Of a stretch of DNA of 64,000 bases, positions 9,470 through 21,236 are shown one piece after another (positions within the stretch are counted from its first letter, which is position 1; every line of letters starts with the position of its first letter). A program made the translations under genes and the position numbers. Source of the stretch: Erysipelotrichaceae bacterium (GTDB lineage Bacteria; Bacillota_I; Bacilli_A; RFN20; CAG-826); contig JACKCX010000005.1 of the NCBI GenBank assembly GCA_020633795.1, positions 1 through 64,000 of the forward strand. The letters are read 5' to 3'. The notes under the pieces are model-generated. The model saw only the letters and a program-made list of their open reading frames with translations, ran no database searches and was not told the origin of the DNA.

Positions 9470-9796
9470 TTAAGAGGCGAGATCGTAAGCGTAAACATTC
9501 ACGCGACGGCACATCTTGGGATAATAATGATTGAGTATAAATTTGACCAACTTTTGGCATGAGCGGATCGTCTCGGTGATTTTTAAGCCATAGACGACCA
9601 CGACATAGAGGTCAATAGTAAATGTGTTATCAGCGTGAAAGCTAATTTTGATTCCTTCCTCTTTTTTTCCTTTCGTTTGCGATATATTTGCTATTTCTTT
9701 GATTCCATAACAGGGAACAATCGCTTCTCGAATAAGAGCAACGATATCTTTCTCCGCTATTTTTTGAGATGGAGCAACTTGAGTTTCTTTTTTCAT
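9470..9796 (-). CDS. Asp23/Gls24 family protein (YloU-like)
   Basis: A small protein of the Asp23/Gls24 envelope-stress family, which typically precedes fakA/yloV in Firmicutes. The family pattern is visible: IAEKDIVALIREAIVPCYGIKEIANI, a central strand-rich part (TIDLYVVVVYGLKI) and a C-terminal RRVNVYAYDL. I chose ATG 9796 (108 residues): it has a nearby AAAAGGT ribosome site, while the upstream TTG at 9811 is only a few bases from the predicted transcription start. Function is not established; some relatives are membrane-anchored through partners. Confidence 0.8.
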   Translation of the reverse strand: MKKETQVAPSQKIAEKDIVALIREAIVPCYGIKEIANISQTKGKKEEGIKISFHADNTFTIDLYVVVVYGLKITETIRSCQKLVKFILNHYYPKMCRRVNVYAYDLAS

Positions 9797-9820
9797 AATG
9801 ACCTTTTTCAAGGTTATTAA

Positions 9821-9849
9821 ATTTTACATAGTAAAGAGAATATTGTCAA
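9821..9849 (-). promoter_or_regulatory. Sigma-A promoter for asp23-fakA
   Basis: A perfect TTGACA -35 box (minus strand, 9844-9849) and TAAAAT -10 box (9821-9826) are separated by 17 bases. An AAGGTG/CACCTT inverted repeat (9848-9868) adjoins the -35 box. Confidence 0.8.
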
Positions 9850-9885
9850 GGTGTGCGATTTTCACCTTTCAAAAAGAATTAAATG

Positions 9886-10368
9886 TTAAAAACGAGGATC
9901 GATTCGATGAGCGACGCGGTAAGCGGGAATATCGAAAAAGAGCGAAGAAGTAAATCCAACCGCCATCATCCCCGGAAGACTGCGCATCCAATTGAAAAGC
10001 CAAAGGCTAAAATCAATCCACATTCCGTTAATAAGAGAATTCATCACTCCTAAAACTGGATTGAGAATCATAAAATAGATAAATGAGTAAAATAAGGTCG
10101 CTAAGATGCGATACATCAAGTTGTGAGTAAATGTCTCATGGTTGACTCCAAAGAGTCCTGTAAACCACTTTCCTAAACCTACAAGAGGAACGAATAAACA
10201 AATCAAGATCGCTACTGGCAAAGAGATAGCGTAATTTAAAAGAAAATCGCCCCACACAAAAGAACCATGATTAGCCGATATATTGGCGGCTAAACAAAGC
10301 GATGCACATACAGGGATGTTGCATATAAAGGCGTAAGCAATGTTGGCTTTATTTAAATTCATATCCAA
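9886..10368 (-). CDS. Membrane protein of unknown function, about four helices
   Basis: I do not recognise this 160-residue protein with certainty. It has about four hydrophobic segments (near residues 8-28, 43-66, 86-105 and 130-150), and repeated aromatic and proline-rich turns (ISLPVAILICLFVPLVGLGKW, SLWLFNWMRSLPG). Its size and pattern resemble small DUF2798-type inner-membrane proteins, but that is a weak suggestion. A TATAAT at 10380-10385 lies just upstream of the start, so it may have its own promoter. Its neighbours (fakA block, fucose-isomerase-like gene) give no functional hint. Confidence 0.7.
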   Translation of the reverse strand: MDMNLNKANIAYAFICNIPVCASLCLAANISANHGSFVWGDFLLNYAISLPVAILICLFVPLVGLGKWFTGLFGVNHETFTHNLMYRILATLFYSFIYFMILNPVLGVMNSLINGMWIDFSLWLFNWMRSLPGMMAVGFTSSLFFDIPAYRVAHRIDPRF

Positions 10369-10413
10369 ACCGGTTATGAATTATATCACATATATATGAA
10401 ATAAAATAGATAT

Positions 10414-11643
10414 CTATTTTGTTTCTTTCTCTTTTTCGTAGAGAGTCAAAAGTGTGAAAAAATCTTCTTCGGCATCGGCGTATGTCACGATGAGATGATT
10501 ACCAAAATTTTTCTGAAAAAGAGAATAGAGAGGATAAGGTTCTAATTCTACCAAAATCTGGGTGCGACAATAGCCAGGAAGCGAGCAGTTTTCTTTGATT
10601 TTACCCGTGGCAATAACCGAATTTTCAAGCAATTTGCCATCTTTGATAAATAACTTACAAATTGTCACCTTATCAAGAGGCATAGTGCCTTTAATTCCCA
10701 CTCCTAAATTGCTTTCAAAATGCGTCAATAATTCATATTTTGAAACCATATTAAGTGGAATAGTACAATGAGCTAACAAAACCGTATTGTGTTCGATATC
10801 AATGCTGCTAGGATTAGCTTGAAAGCAAGGGCGTCCTGTTAATGTGACGAGCATATGCATGGTGAGTAAAGCGGGAACATCACCTTCACAAGCGGAAGTA
10901 ATGCCCTCTTCATTTAATAAAGCTAGAGCTAAACAAGCGGTATTTTTATATTTGCCTAAGAGATCAAAACAACGGATTGTCAATCCTTGTAACTGATATT
11001 TATCCACCAATCTCTTAAGAGCTCCATAAATATAGAGTGATTCTTGTAAAACTTGGGTGTTCTTATACTTGCTTTTCAATTTATCGAGATGAGGGACATT
11101 TCCCATTTTTTTCTTATCTATTTCGTGAATTAATTCATCCATCCCAATATTAACTAAATTAATTGAAAAATACTTATAAACAGTGGGAGCATCCATCGAA
11201 GAGGCGATGAGCCAATCGCTCGGTTGACCGATAACTCCTAAATTATTATTTTTCAGAGCTTTAATCGCGTGTTTGACGCGAGCAAAATGGCGAATTTCAT
11301 TGGCGCATTGTTCTTCACTACCAGTGATGATATAACCTTCTTTGCCATGTAATGAACAATAAGTCTTAATTTCAAAAGAGGCGGGTAAAGAGTTATTTTG
11401 ACCATTGCTCAAGAGAATAATTGGCGATTCTAGTTGTTCGAAAAGAGCGAGGAATTTGGTTTCACTTCCACCCGTCTCCACGAAGACAATCGACATGATT
11501 GGATCAGCGGCTTTTTCGCTCATGATAAAATCATCATCAATTAAGTTGTTGTTTATTTCTTCGAGGAAATCAGTATTGGTTTTAATGATGGTGTCTTCTC
11601 GATCATCTAAAACCGTTCTTAAGCGGATGACATTAATATTCAT
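10414..11643 (-). CDS. L-fucose isomerase-like protein
   Basis: A 409-residue protein resembling the L-fucose/L-arabinose isomerase-like superfamily. The clearest region is the C-terminal half: CLALALLNEEGITSACEGDVPALLTMHML followed by LTGRPCFQANPSSID and TVLLAHCTIP, a pattern of the metal-binding C-terminal domain. The N-terminal half is a Rossmann-like region (SIVFVETGGSE; NNNLGVIGQPSDWLIAS). Substrate is unknown; no sugar kinase or transporter adjoins it, so it may not be a catabolic isomerase. It starts about 50 bases downstream of the 5S gene with a GAGG ribosome site and no clear promoter, and may receive read-through from the rRNA operon. Confidence 0.6.
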   Translation of the reverse strand: MNINVIRLRTVLDDREDTIIKTNTDFLEEINNNLIDDDFIMSEKAADPIMSIVFVETGGSETKFLALFEQLESPIILLSNGQNNSLPASFEIKTYCSLHGKEGYIITGSEEQCANEIRHFARVKHAIKALKNNNLGVIGQPSDWLIASSMDAPTVYKYFSINLVNIGMDELIHEIDKKKMGNVPHLDKLKSKYKNTQVLQESLYIYGALKRLVDKYQLQGLTIRCFDLLGKYKNTACLALALLNEEGITSACEGDVPALLTMHMLVTLTGRPCFQANPSSIDIEHNTVLLAHCTIPLNMVSKYELLTHFESNLGVGIKGTMPLDKVTICKLFIKDGKLLENSVIATGKIKENCSLPGYCRTQILVELEPYPLYSLFQKNFGNHLIVTYADAEEDFFTLLTLYEKEKETK

Positions 11644-11683
11644 ATTCTCGTTTACCTCGTTTCTTATTCTAGACTATATCGGT

Positions 11684-11706
11684 TAATAAAAAAAGCCCGG
11701 CGGCTC
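11684..11706 (-). terminator. rRNA operon terminator
   Basis: On the minus strand AGCC-GCCG-GGCT forms a short GC-rich stem, followed by seven T residues and ATTAA. It overlaps the 3' end of 5S. The stem is short, so some read-through is possible. Confidence 0.6.
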
Positions 11707-11803
11707 GCTATTTTGTCCTTGCGGATATCTTCGCCACTACGGTGCTTAACTTCTGTGTTCGGGATGGGAACAGGTGTATCCACCGCGCCATCGCCACCAG
11801 ACT
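11694..11803 (-). rRNA. rrf: 5S ribosomal RNA
   Basis: The minus strand from about 11803 reads TCTGGTGGCGATGGCGCGG and has the typical 5S core CCCATCCCGAACACAGAAGTTAAG with the end AGCGAGCCGCCGGG. Length about 110. Ends are accurate to a few bases. It is the third gene of the 16S-23S-5S operon. Confidence 0.93.
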
Positions 11804-11921
11804 TTTTTTATAGAGAGTTCATATTTGTTCTCTCAAAACTGAATATTATCACATGTTGCTTTGCTTGTTAATTAGAAACTTTAATTTTATGTTTATTTTT
11901 TACTTAGTAAAAATCTTAGAA

Positions 11922-14805
<2,884 letters not shown>

Positions 14806-15105
14806 CGTAAAATTAGGTTTCAGTTTTCAATTTTCAAATGAATTGGTTTTTTTGATCTTTCGATCTAATTTTTAATTTTTTTTGTTATTTGTTCGCTATC
14901 TCAGTGATGAAATCACTTAAATTGCGACATTAACAGAAAGAACATGTTTATAAATATTCAGTTTTCAAAGAACAATTTTTGAGAGTTACTGATCTCTCAA
15001 AACTAAACAGATTGTGCATCCACGGTCAATTTCCGATAATCCTAGAAATTTAGGTTTTTTGTACATACGTTAACTAGCCTAATAGGCAGTTAACACTTTC
15101 TCCAT
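14806..15105 (-). other. 16S-23S internal transcribed spacer, no tRNA
   Basis: This 300-base spacer holds no tRNA gene. On the minus strand it contains GTTAACTGCC/GGCTAGTTAAC (15068-15094), a hairpin close to the 16S 3' end; a TTTTGAGAG/CTCTCAAAA hairpin (about 14976-15003); and a boxA-like TTCTTTGAAAACTGAATA (about 14955-14972) of the kind found in Bacilli rRNA spacers. The rest is AT-rich. Confidence 0.75.
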
Positions 15106-16631
<1,526 letters not shown>

Positions 16632-16786
16632 TATTCTAGTTCAAATAATTAATTATCTGGTTTTGTTTTTTTAAATTTAAAAATAAATTGACGTTTTGTG
16701 TTTGTACATCTGTTTAGTTTTCAAAGATCAGTTCGTGCATTATTACATAGTAATAGTCTTGGGTCTCCCCGATTGCACGCTTTGAT
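16632..16786 (-). other. rRNA operon leader with boxA-like element
   Basis: Transcribed leader between the rRNA promoter and 16S. The minus strand carries GATCTTTGAAAACTAAACAG (16711-16730), closely similar to the element in the 16S-23S spacer, suggesting an antitermination or processing signal. An AT-rich tract (16640-16690) adjoins 16S. No gene is seen. Confidence 0.6.
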
Positions 16787-16816
16787 ATAATAACACCCTT
16801 ATTAAATCTTAGTCAA
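16787..16816 (-). promoter_or_regulatory. rRNA operon promoter
   Basis: On the minus strand TTGACT (16811-16816) and TATTAT (16787-16792) are separated by 18 bases, about 155 bases upstream of 16S. An A/T-rich stretch upstream (16817-16860) could act as an UP element. Confidence 0.7.
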
Positions 16817-16870
16817 CGACTTTTATCACTTTTTTTCAAATTATTTTTTTGTGATTTTTTTCTGGTCTCT

Positions 16871-16923
16871 CATGCACGCCTAGAGCGCGCTACAATTATT
16901 ATAATTGTTTGCGCGCGCACGCG
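16871..16923. repeat. GC-flanked palindrome upstream of the rRNA promoter
   Basis: A near-perfect AT palindrome (ACAATTATTATAATTGT, 16892-16908) is flanked on both sides by alternating GCGCGC (16885-16890 and 16911-16918), with further GCACGC/GCACGCG outside. This purine-pyrimidine GC island is unlike the AT-rich surroundings. It lies between the end of the glycolytic operon and the rRNA promoter. Nothing coding is seen in 16817-16978. Confidence 0.55.
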
Positions 16924-16934
16924 AAAGAAGATAA

Positions 16935-16960
16935 TAAAAAAGACCAGCATTTCACTGGTC
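16935..16960 (-). terminator. Terminator of the gap-pgk-tpiA-BI-1 operon
   Basis: On the minus strand GACCAG/CTGGTC (16942-16960) with a 7-base loop is followed by TTTTTTATTAT. Confidence 0.8.
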
Positions 16961-16978
16961 CTTTTGCTCAGATAAAAA

Positions 16979-17737
16979 TTAATTTCGACTGCTACCAAAA
17001 AGCCGCAAGAGAATAAAAATGACGCGCATTAAAATATACATGAAGTCGACATAAAGAGAAAAAGCACAATAAAGGGCGAGGTTTTTGCTCTCCGCTCCTT
17101 TATCAGCGATTTTTTGAATACGCCAGACATCAAACATAGTAATGAGAATCATCGCGACGAAGATAACGCCATCAATAATGACATAGAGCCATGAGAAATA
17201 CGCTGGAAAAACAAAATAGAGAAAAAAGAAGAAGAATGACATGATCAAAGCACCCATCAAAAGTCCGAATCCTAAGGTTCCGAGCCAATTGAGATTTCTC
17301 TTTGTGACGCGAGCGATAAAAAACATAATCGCAAAGACCATCGATGTGATGACAAAAGCAGTACCTAAAATCCAATATGGGACGAATAAAACAAATTCTG
17401 AAAAGACAATTCCCATCAAAATGGAATAAATAACCGCTGGAACAGCGATGCTATGTTTGCCACGCAAAGCAACAATATTAACGATAAAACTTACAAGAAA
17501 TAAACCGATAAATGATCCAATCAATGTCCATAGATAAGTCATATAGGCCGCCTCGGAAGTATCCGAACTAAACCAAGTTTGGAATCCAAAGCCAGCACCA
17601 AAGGCCACAATGGCGGTAATGATAATACCGATAAACATGTATCCGTAAACACGAGAAAGGAAAGAGGATGATTTCACATCGACTTGACTATTCGATTTTA
17701 CCGACGGATTGGGAGATTGATAATATTCATCATACAT
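16979..17737 (-). CDS. Bax inhibitor-1/YccA family membrane protein
   Basis: A 252-residue protein of the Bax inhibitor-1 (UPF0005) family, whose bacterial members are pH-sensitive calcium-leak channels. About 35 soluble residues at the N-terminus precede seven hydrophobic segments, starting FLSRVYGYMFIGIIITAIVAFGAG. Family features seen are the first-helix YGYMFIGI region and the C-terminal ALYCAFSLYVDFMYILMRVIFIL segment with an Asp inside the membrane (YVDF). It lies 14 bases after tpiA with no terminator between, so it is probably the last gene of the glycolytic operon. That link is a co-transcription inference, not a known functional link. Confidence 0.87.
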   Translation of the reverse strand: MYDEYYQSPNPSVKSNSQVDVKSSSFLSRVYGYMFIGIIITAIVAFGAGFGFQTWFSSDTSEAAYMTYLWTLIGSFIGLFLVSFIVNIVALRGKHSIAVPAVIYSILMGIVFSEFVLFVPYWILGTAFVITSMVFAIMFFIARVTKRNLNWLGTLGFGLLMGALIMSFFFFFLYFVFPAYFSWLYVIIDGVIFVAMILITMFDVWRIQKIADKGAESKNLALYCAFSLYVDFMYILMRVIFILLRLFGSSRN

Positions 17738-17751
17738 ACCGAAATTTCCTC

Positions 17752-18513
17752 CTAAATAATGTTATTTAATAAACCTTCGTAAGATTCAATTTTTAATGAA
17801 GCGCCACCGACAAGGGCTCCATCAATATCAGGACAAGAAAGATAAGCTTTAATATTCTCTGGTTTGACTGATCCGCCATAAAGAATGCGAATTTCCTCAG
17901 CGGTTGCGCCAAATAGTTCACGTAATATCTCGCGAATAAAACCGCAGACATTTTGAGCGATTTCAGTCGAAGCATTTTTGCCGGTGCCAATTGACCAAAT
18001 TGGTTCATAAGCGACGACAAGATTTTTAACTTGCTCGGAAGTGAAACCGTCTAGACCAACTCGCAGAGCTTGCGAAACCACTTCTTTAGTTTTTCCGGCT
18101 TCAAATTCACTAAGAGTTTCGCCAACACAATAGACAGGAATCATTTGATTTGCTAATAAAACATCCATTTTTTGATGGCATTTTTCACTTGTTTCATTAT
18201 CATAGGTGCGACGTTCAGAGTGGCCAATAATCACCCAATTAATCCCATATTCTAAGAGCATGGGAATGGAGATTTCTCCCGTATAGGCCCCATGATCGGC
18301 AAAATGGACATTTTGAGCAGCAACAATCATCGCTGGTTCAGCATTTTCTTTGACAACACCTAAAGAAAGATAAGTAGGAGCAACCCCCAAATCAATTTGA
18401 TGATCGAGAGCCTTTTTTACTAATGGACGGCTGGCAAGAGCAAATTCTTTGGCTTCAACAGCCAATTTGTTCATCTTCCAGTTTCCTAACAATAATTTAC
18501 GGCGCATAATCAT
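17752..18513 (-). CDS. tpiA: Triosephosphate isomerase
   Basis: Interconverts dihydroxyacetone phosphate and glyceraldehyde 3-phosphate in glycolysis. Motifs seen: GNWKMN with the substrate-binding Lys, IIGHSERR with the catalytic His, VVAYEPIWSIGTGK with the catalytic Glu, and the phosphate-binding LYGGSVKPENI. Length 253 is normal. The start ATG (18513) overlaps the pgk stop as TAATG and has no clear ribosome site of its own, so translation is probably coupled. A second in-frame ATG lies two codons later. Confidence 0.97.
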   Translation of the reverse strand: MIMRRKLLLGNWKMNKLAVEAKEFALASRPLVKKALDHQIDLGVAPTYLSLGVVKENAEPAMIVAAQNVHFADHGAYTGEISIPMLLEYGINWVIIGHSERRTYDNETSEKCHQKMDVLLANQMIPVYCVGETLSEFEAGKTKEVVSQALRVGLDGFTSEQVKNLVVAYEPIWSIGTGKNASTEIAQNVCGFIREILRELFGATAEEIRILYGGSVKPENIKAYLSCPDIDGALVGGASLKIESYEGLLNNII

Positions 18514-19733
18514 TAGCCGAGAATATCGATGCCAGGTAAATGGCCATCGTTTTCAATCATTTCCAGCGAAGCACCGCCCCCTGTCGAAACATGAGAGAAA
18601 TCTTCGACATATCCAAATTGTTTGATAGCGGCTGCAGAATCACCACCACCACAAACAGTAAAGGCTTTGCCTTCTAAGGCTTTTACAGCTTTGCAAATAG
18701 CAATGGTCCCTTTTTGGAATTCAGGTTGTTCAAAAACACCCATTGGACCGTTCCAGAAAACCATTTTAGCTTTGCTGATTTGACTAGCAAATAGTTTATC
18801 AGTCTCTGGCCCGACATCGAGACCTTCAAATCCATCAGGAATGTCATTGACACTCACAACTTGAACCGTCTTGCGCTCTTCAGGCAAGAAAGCGTCACCG
18901 ATGACAGTGTCAACTGGCAAAATAATTCGGCCAGCAGCTTTTTTGAGACATTCTTTGGCATAATCTAATTGATCATCTTCAACAGGAGAAACACCTGTCT
19001 TTTTTCCGAGAGCTTTTAAGAAAGTAAAAGCCATCGCTCCACCAATTAAAATTTTGTCACATTTATCAAGTAAAGAATCGATAACTTTAATTTTATCTGA
19101 TACTTTTAAACCACCAAGAATGGCGATATAAGGGCGATCTTTTTCCGAAACGCGTACGCAACGTGTAAGATTGGCAATTTCTTTTTCGACGAGATAACCA
19201 CAAGCGACAGGTTTTCCTTCGCTCTTTAAAATCTCGGGTACCCCATAGGTCGAAGCATGAGCGCGATGAGCAGAACCAAAAGCATCCATCACATAAGCAT
19301 CAGCTAAATTAGCCCAGATCTTGGCGAGTTCAGGATCATTTTTCTCTTCGCCCTTTTCATAACGGGTGTTTTGCATTAGCAAGACTTCGCCATCTTTTAA
19401 TTCACTGACGGCCTTTTCTAATTCTTCGCCGCGTGTAACTGGAACAAAAATAACTTTTTGATCAAGCAATTCGCCTAAACGAAGAGCGATAGGGGCTAAA
19501 TCATTTTTCTTTTTTTGTTCGGCAATAATTTCTGGCGCTTCTTTGTGTTTGATTTTGCCAAGGTGGCTAAATAAGATGACACGAGCTCCTTTTTTGATTA
19601 ATTCTTTAATGGTTGGTAAGGCGGCAACAATACGATTATCATCGCGAATAATGCCATCTTTTAGTGGGACATTGAAGTCAACGCGGACAAGAACTCGCTT
19701 GCCAGCAACTTCCATTTTTTCAACTGTTAACAT
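18513..19733 (-). CDS. pgk: Phosphoglycerate kinase
   Basis: Transfers phosphate from 1,3-bisphosphoglycerate to ADP. I chose ATG 19733 (406 residues, MLTVEKMEVAGKRVLVRVDF), which has GGAG about 9 bases upstream and matches the family start; the frame is open a further 11 codons upstream without support. Motifs: RVDFNVPLKDG, FSHLGK, DAFGSAHRAHAS, LGGLKVSDKI, GGAMAFTFLKALGKKTG, WNGPMGVFE and the C-terminal GGGDSAAAIKQFG with STGGGASLEMI. It lies between gap and tpiA, as in many Firmicutes. A hairpin precedes it in the gap-pgk gap. Confidence 0.97.
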   Translation of the reverse strand: MLTVEKMEVAGKRVLVRVDFNVPLKDGIIRDDNRIVAALPTIKELIKKGARVILFSHLGKIKHKEAPEIIAEQKKKNDLAPIALRLGELLDQKVIFVPVTRGEELEKAVSELKDGEVLLMQNTRYEKGEEKNDPELAKIWANLADAYVMDAFGSAHRAHASTYGVPEILKSEGKPVACGYLVEKEIANLTRCVRVSEKDRPYIAILGGLKVSDKIKVIDSLLDKCDKILIGGAMAFTFLKALGKKTGVSPVEDDQLDYAKECLKKAAGRIILPVDTVIGDAFLPEERKTVQVVSVNDIPDGFEGLDVGPETDKLFASQISKAKMVFWNGPMGVFEQPEFQKGTIAICKAVKALEGKAFTVCGGGDSAAAIKQFGYVEDFSHVSTGGGASLEMIENDGHLPGIDILG

Positions 19734-19749
19734 ATAAAATCTCCTTTTT

Positions 19750-19782
19750 ATAAAATAAGCACCCATGTTTCACCACAGGTGC
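19750..19782 (-). other. Hairpin between gap and pgk
   Basis: On the minus strand GCACCTGTG (19774-19782) pairs with CATGGGTGC (19759-19767) over 9 positions including wobbles, with a 6-base loop, followed by TTATTTTAT. It could be a leaky terminator or an mRNA end that uncouples gap from pgk-tpiA expression. Confidence 0.5.
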
Positions 19783-19831
19783 CAATCTTAATAAGTTTGC
19801 ACCGGGCAATTAAACCCTTTGCAGAAAGTAA

Positions 19832-20902
19832 TTAGCAATTTTCTGAGAAGTACTTAATGGTGCGGACCATTTGAGTGGTATAAGAATTCTCGTTATCGTA
19901 CCAAGAGACGACTTGCACTTGATAGAGATCATCGCCAATTTTGCTGACCATTGTTTGAGTGGAGTCAAATAATGAGCCATATCTCATGCCGATAACATCG
20001 CTAGAAACGATATCATCAACATTGTATCCAAATGATTCATTGCTTTCCGCTTTCATGGCAGCATTAATGCTATCCACAGTAATATCTTTACCTTTGACAA
20101 CAGCAATCAAAATCGTCGTTGAACCAGTGAAGACAGGAACGCGTTGAGCGGAACCAATTAATTTACCATTGAGTTCAGGAATAACAAGACCAATAGCTTT
20201 CGCTGCACCAGTGGAGTTAGGAACGATGTTGGCAGCGCCAGCACGAGCACGGCGTAAATCGCCTTTTCTGTGTGGGCCATCAAGAATCATTTGATCACCG
20301 GTATAAGCGTGAATTGTGCTCATAATTCCAGATTGAATTGGAGCATAATCATTCAAAGCTTTAGCCATTGGAGCTAAGCAATTGGTCGTACATGAAGCGG
20401 CGGAAATAACATTATCTTCTTTTGTTAAAATCTTTTCGTTAACACCAAAGACGATGGTTGGTAAATCTTTGCCAGCTGGAGCAGAAATAACAACTTTACG
20501 AGCACCAGCTTTAATGTGAGCTAATGATTTTTCTTTGCTAGTATAGAAACCAGTACATTCTAAAACGACATCAACACCTAATTTTCCCCATGGGAGATCA
20601 GCGGCGTTTGGACAGGCATAGACAACAATTTCATCTCCATCAACAATAATACTGCCTGGAGTTAAGACTGTTTTACCATCTTCGGCGAGAACAGCCTCTT
20701 TATAGCTGACTTCGTGAAGATTTTGACCGATATAACCAGCGTAACCACGTTGAGCTGTATCGTATTTTAATAAGTTCGCTAACATTTTTGGGGAAGTTAA
20801 ATCGTTAATTGCGACGATTTCATAACCTTCAGCCCCAAACATTTGGCGGAACGCTAAACGGCCGATACGACCGAATCCATTAATTGCAACTTTTACTGAC
20901 AT
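19832..20902 (-). CDS. gap: Glyceraldehyde-3-phosphate dehydrogenase, type I
   Basis: Oxidises glyceraldehyde 3-phosphate to 1,3-bisphosphoglycerate with NAD. The NAD fold starts [16 protein letters not shown], and the active-site motif [12 protein letters not shown] gives catalytic C171, with the activating His in [17 protein letters not shown] at the cofactor site fits NAD rather than NADP preference. At 356 residues it is slightly longer than the usual 330-340; the extra length is mainly around 65-105. A strong GGAGG lies before ATG 20902. It heads gap-pgk-tpiA under a promoter that overlaps a palindrome. Confidence 0.97.
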   Translation of the reverse strand: MSVKVAINGFGRIGRLAFRQMFGAEGYEIVAINDLTSPKMLANLLKYDTAQRGYAGYIGQNLHEVSYKEAVLAEDGKTVLTPGSIIVDGDEIVVYACPNAADLPWGKLGVDVVLECTGFYTSKEKSLAHIKAGARKVVISAPAGKDLPTIVFGVNEKILTKEDNVISAASCTTNCLAPMAKALNDYAPIQSGIMSTIHAYTGDQMILDGPHRKGDLRRARAGAANIVPNSTGAAKAIGLVIPELNGKLIGSAQRVPVFTGSTTILIAVVKGKDITVDSINAAMKAESNESFGYNVDDIVSSDVIGMRYGSLFDSTQTMVSKIGDDLYQVQVVSWYDNENSYTTQMVRTIKYFSENC

Positions 20903-20929
20903 ACAATAATGTCCTCCTTCGCTTGCGAG

Positions 20930-20963
20930 ATATAGTATACACTATATGAAAAATCCTTTTCAA
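20930..20963 (-). promoter_or_regulatory. gap operon promoter with overlapping palindrome
   Basis: On the minus strand TTGAAA (20958-20963) and TATACT (20934-20939) are separated by 18 bases. An inverted repeat with perfect 7-base arms, ATATAGT/ACTATAT and a 4-base centre (about 20930-20947), covers the -10 box and could bind a repressor. Confidence 0.65.
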
Positions 20964-20970
20964 GCGAAAT

Positions 20971-20995
20971 AAAAAAATGCCCACGAGGCACTTTC
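20971..20995 (-). terminator. Terminator of the uvrA-whiA-XRE operon
   Basis: On the minus strand AAGTGCC/GGCATTT with a 5-base loop is followed by TTTTTTT. It separates the XRE gene from the gap promoter. Confidence 0.7.
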
Positions 20996-21017
20996 ATAGA
21001 AAATGATATTTTGTAGT

Positions 21018-21236
21018 TTAAGGAAGTTTAAAATCGCTGAAGAGGTCAGCTAAGGAAATATTCAGAGCGTGACATATCTTTGATAAAATAAGAAAAGTGG
21101 GATTTCGATTGCCTCTTTCGAGATCTGAGAGATAATTTTTATTTATCTTTGCTGCAAGAGCAAGGGCTTCTTGGCTCCAGCCTTTGGCGAGTCGATAGGA
21201 GCGAATGCGCTGCCCCAAAATTATTAAATTGTTCAT
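21018..21236 (-). CDS. Small XRE-family transcriptional regulator
   Basis: A 72-residue single-domain helix-turn-helix protein. The HTH is clear: RIRSYRLAKGWSQEALALAA, then KINKNYLSDLERGNRNPTF as the recognition part. There is no effector domain. It overlaps whiA by 4 bases (ATGA type) and is the last gene of the uvrA-to-whiA string. Its position 70 bases upstream of the gap promoter makes that palindrome one possible target, but this is only proximity. Small stand-alone XRE proteins also occur as restriction-system controllers or phage remnants; no such neighbours are present. Confidence 0.85.
   Translation of the reverse strand: MNNLIILGQRIRSYRLAKGWSQEALALAAKINKNYLSDLERGNRNPTFLILSKICHALNISLADLFSDFKLP

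Noticed and set aside
9797..9811. Upstream TTG start for the asp23-like gene
   Set aside because: It is only a few bases from the predicted transcription start and lacks a ribosome site; ATG 9796 has one.
10403..10420. Perfect 18-base palindrome (AAAATAGATATCTATTTT) as terminator of the isomerase-like gene
   Set aside because: It is purely AT-rich apart from two G-C pairs, overlaps the stop codon, leaves no proper loop and has only a short T-run after it.
14806..15105. tRNA genes in the 16S-23S spacer
   Set aside because: No cloverleaf, CCA end or T-loop sequence is present on either strand.
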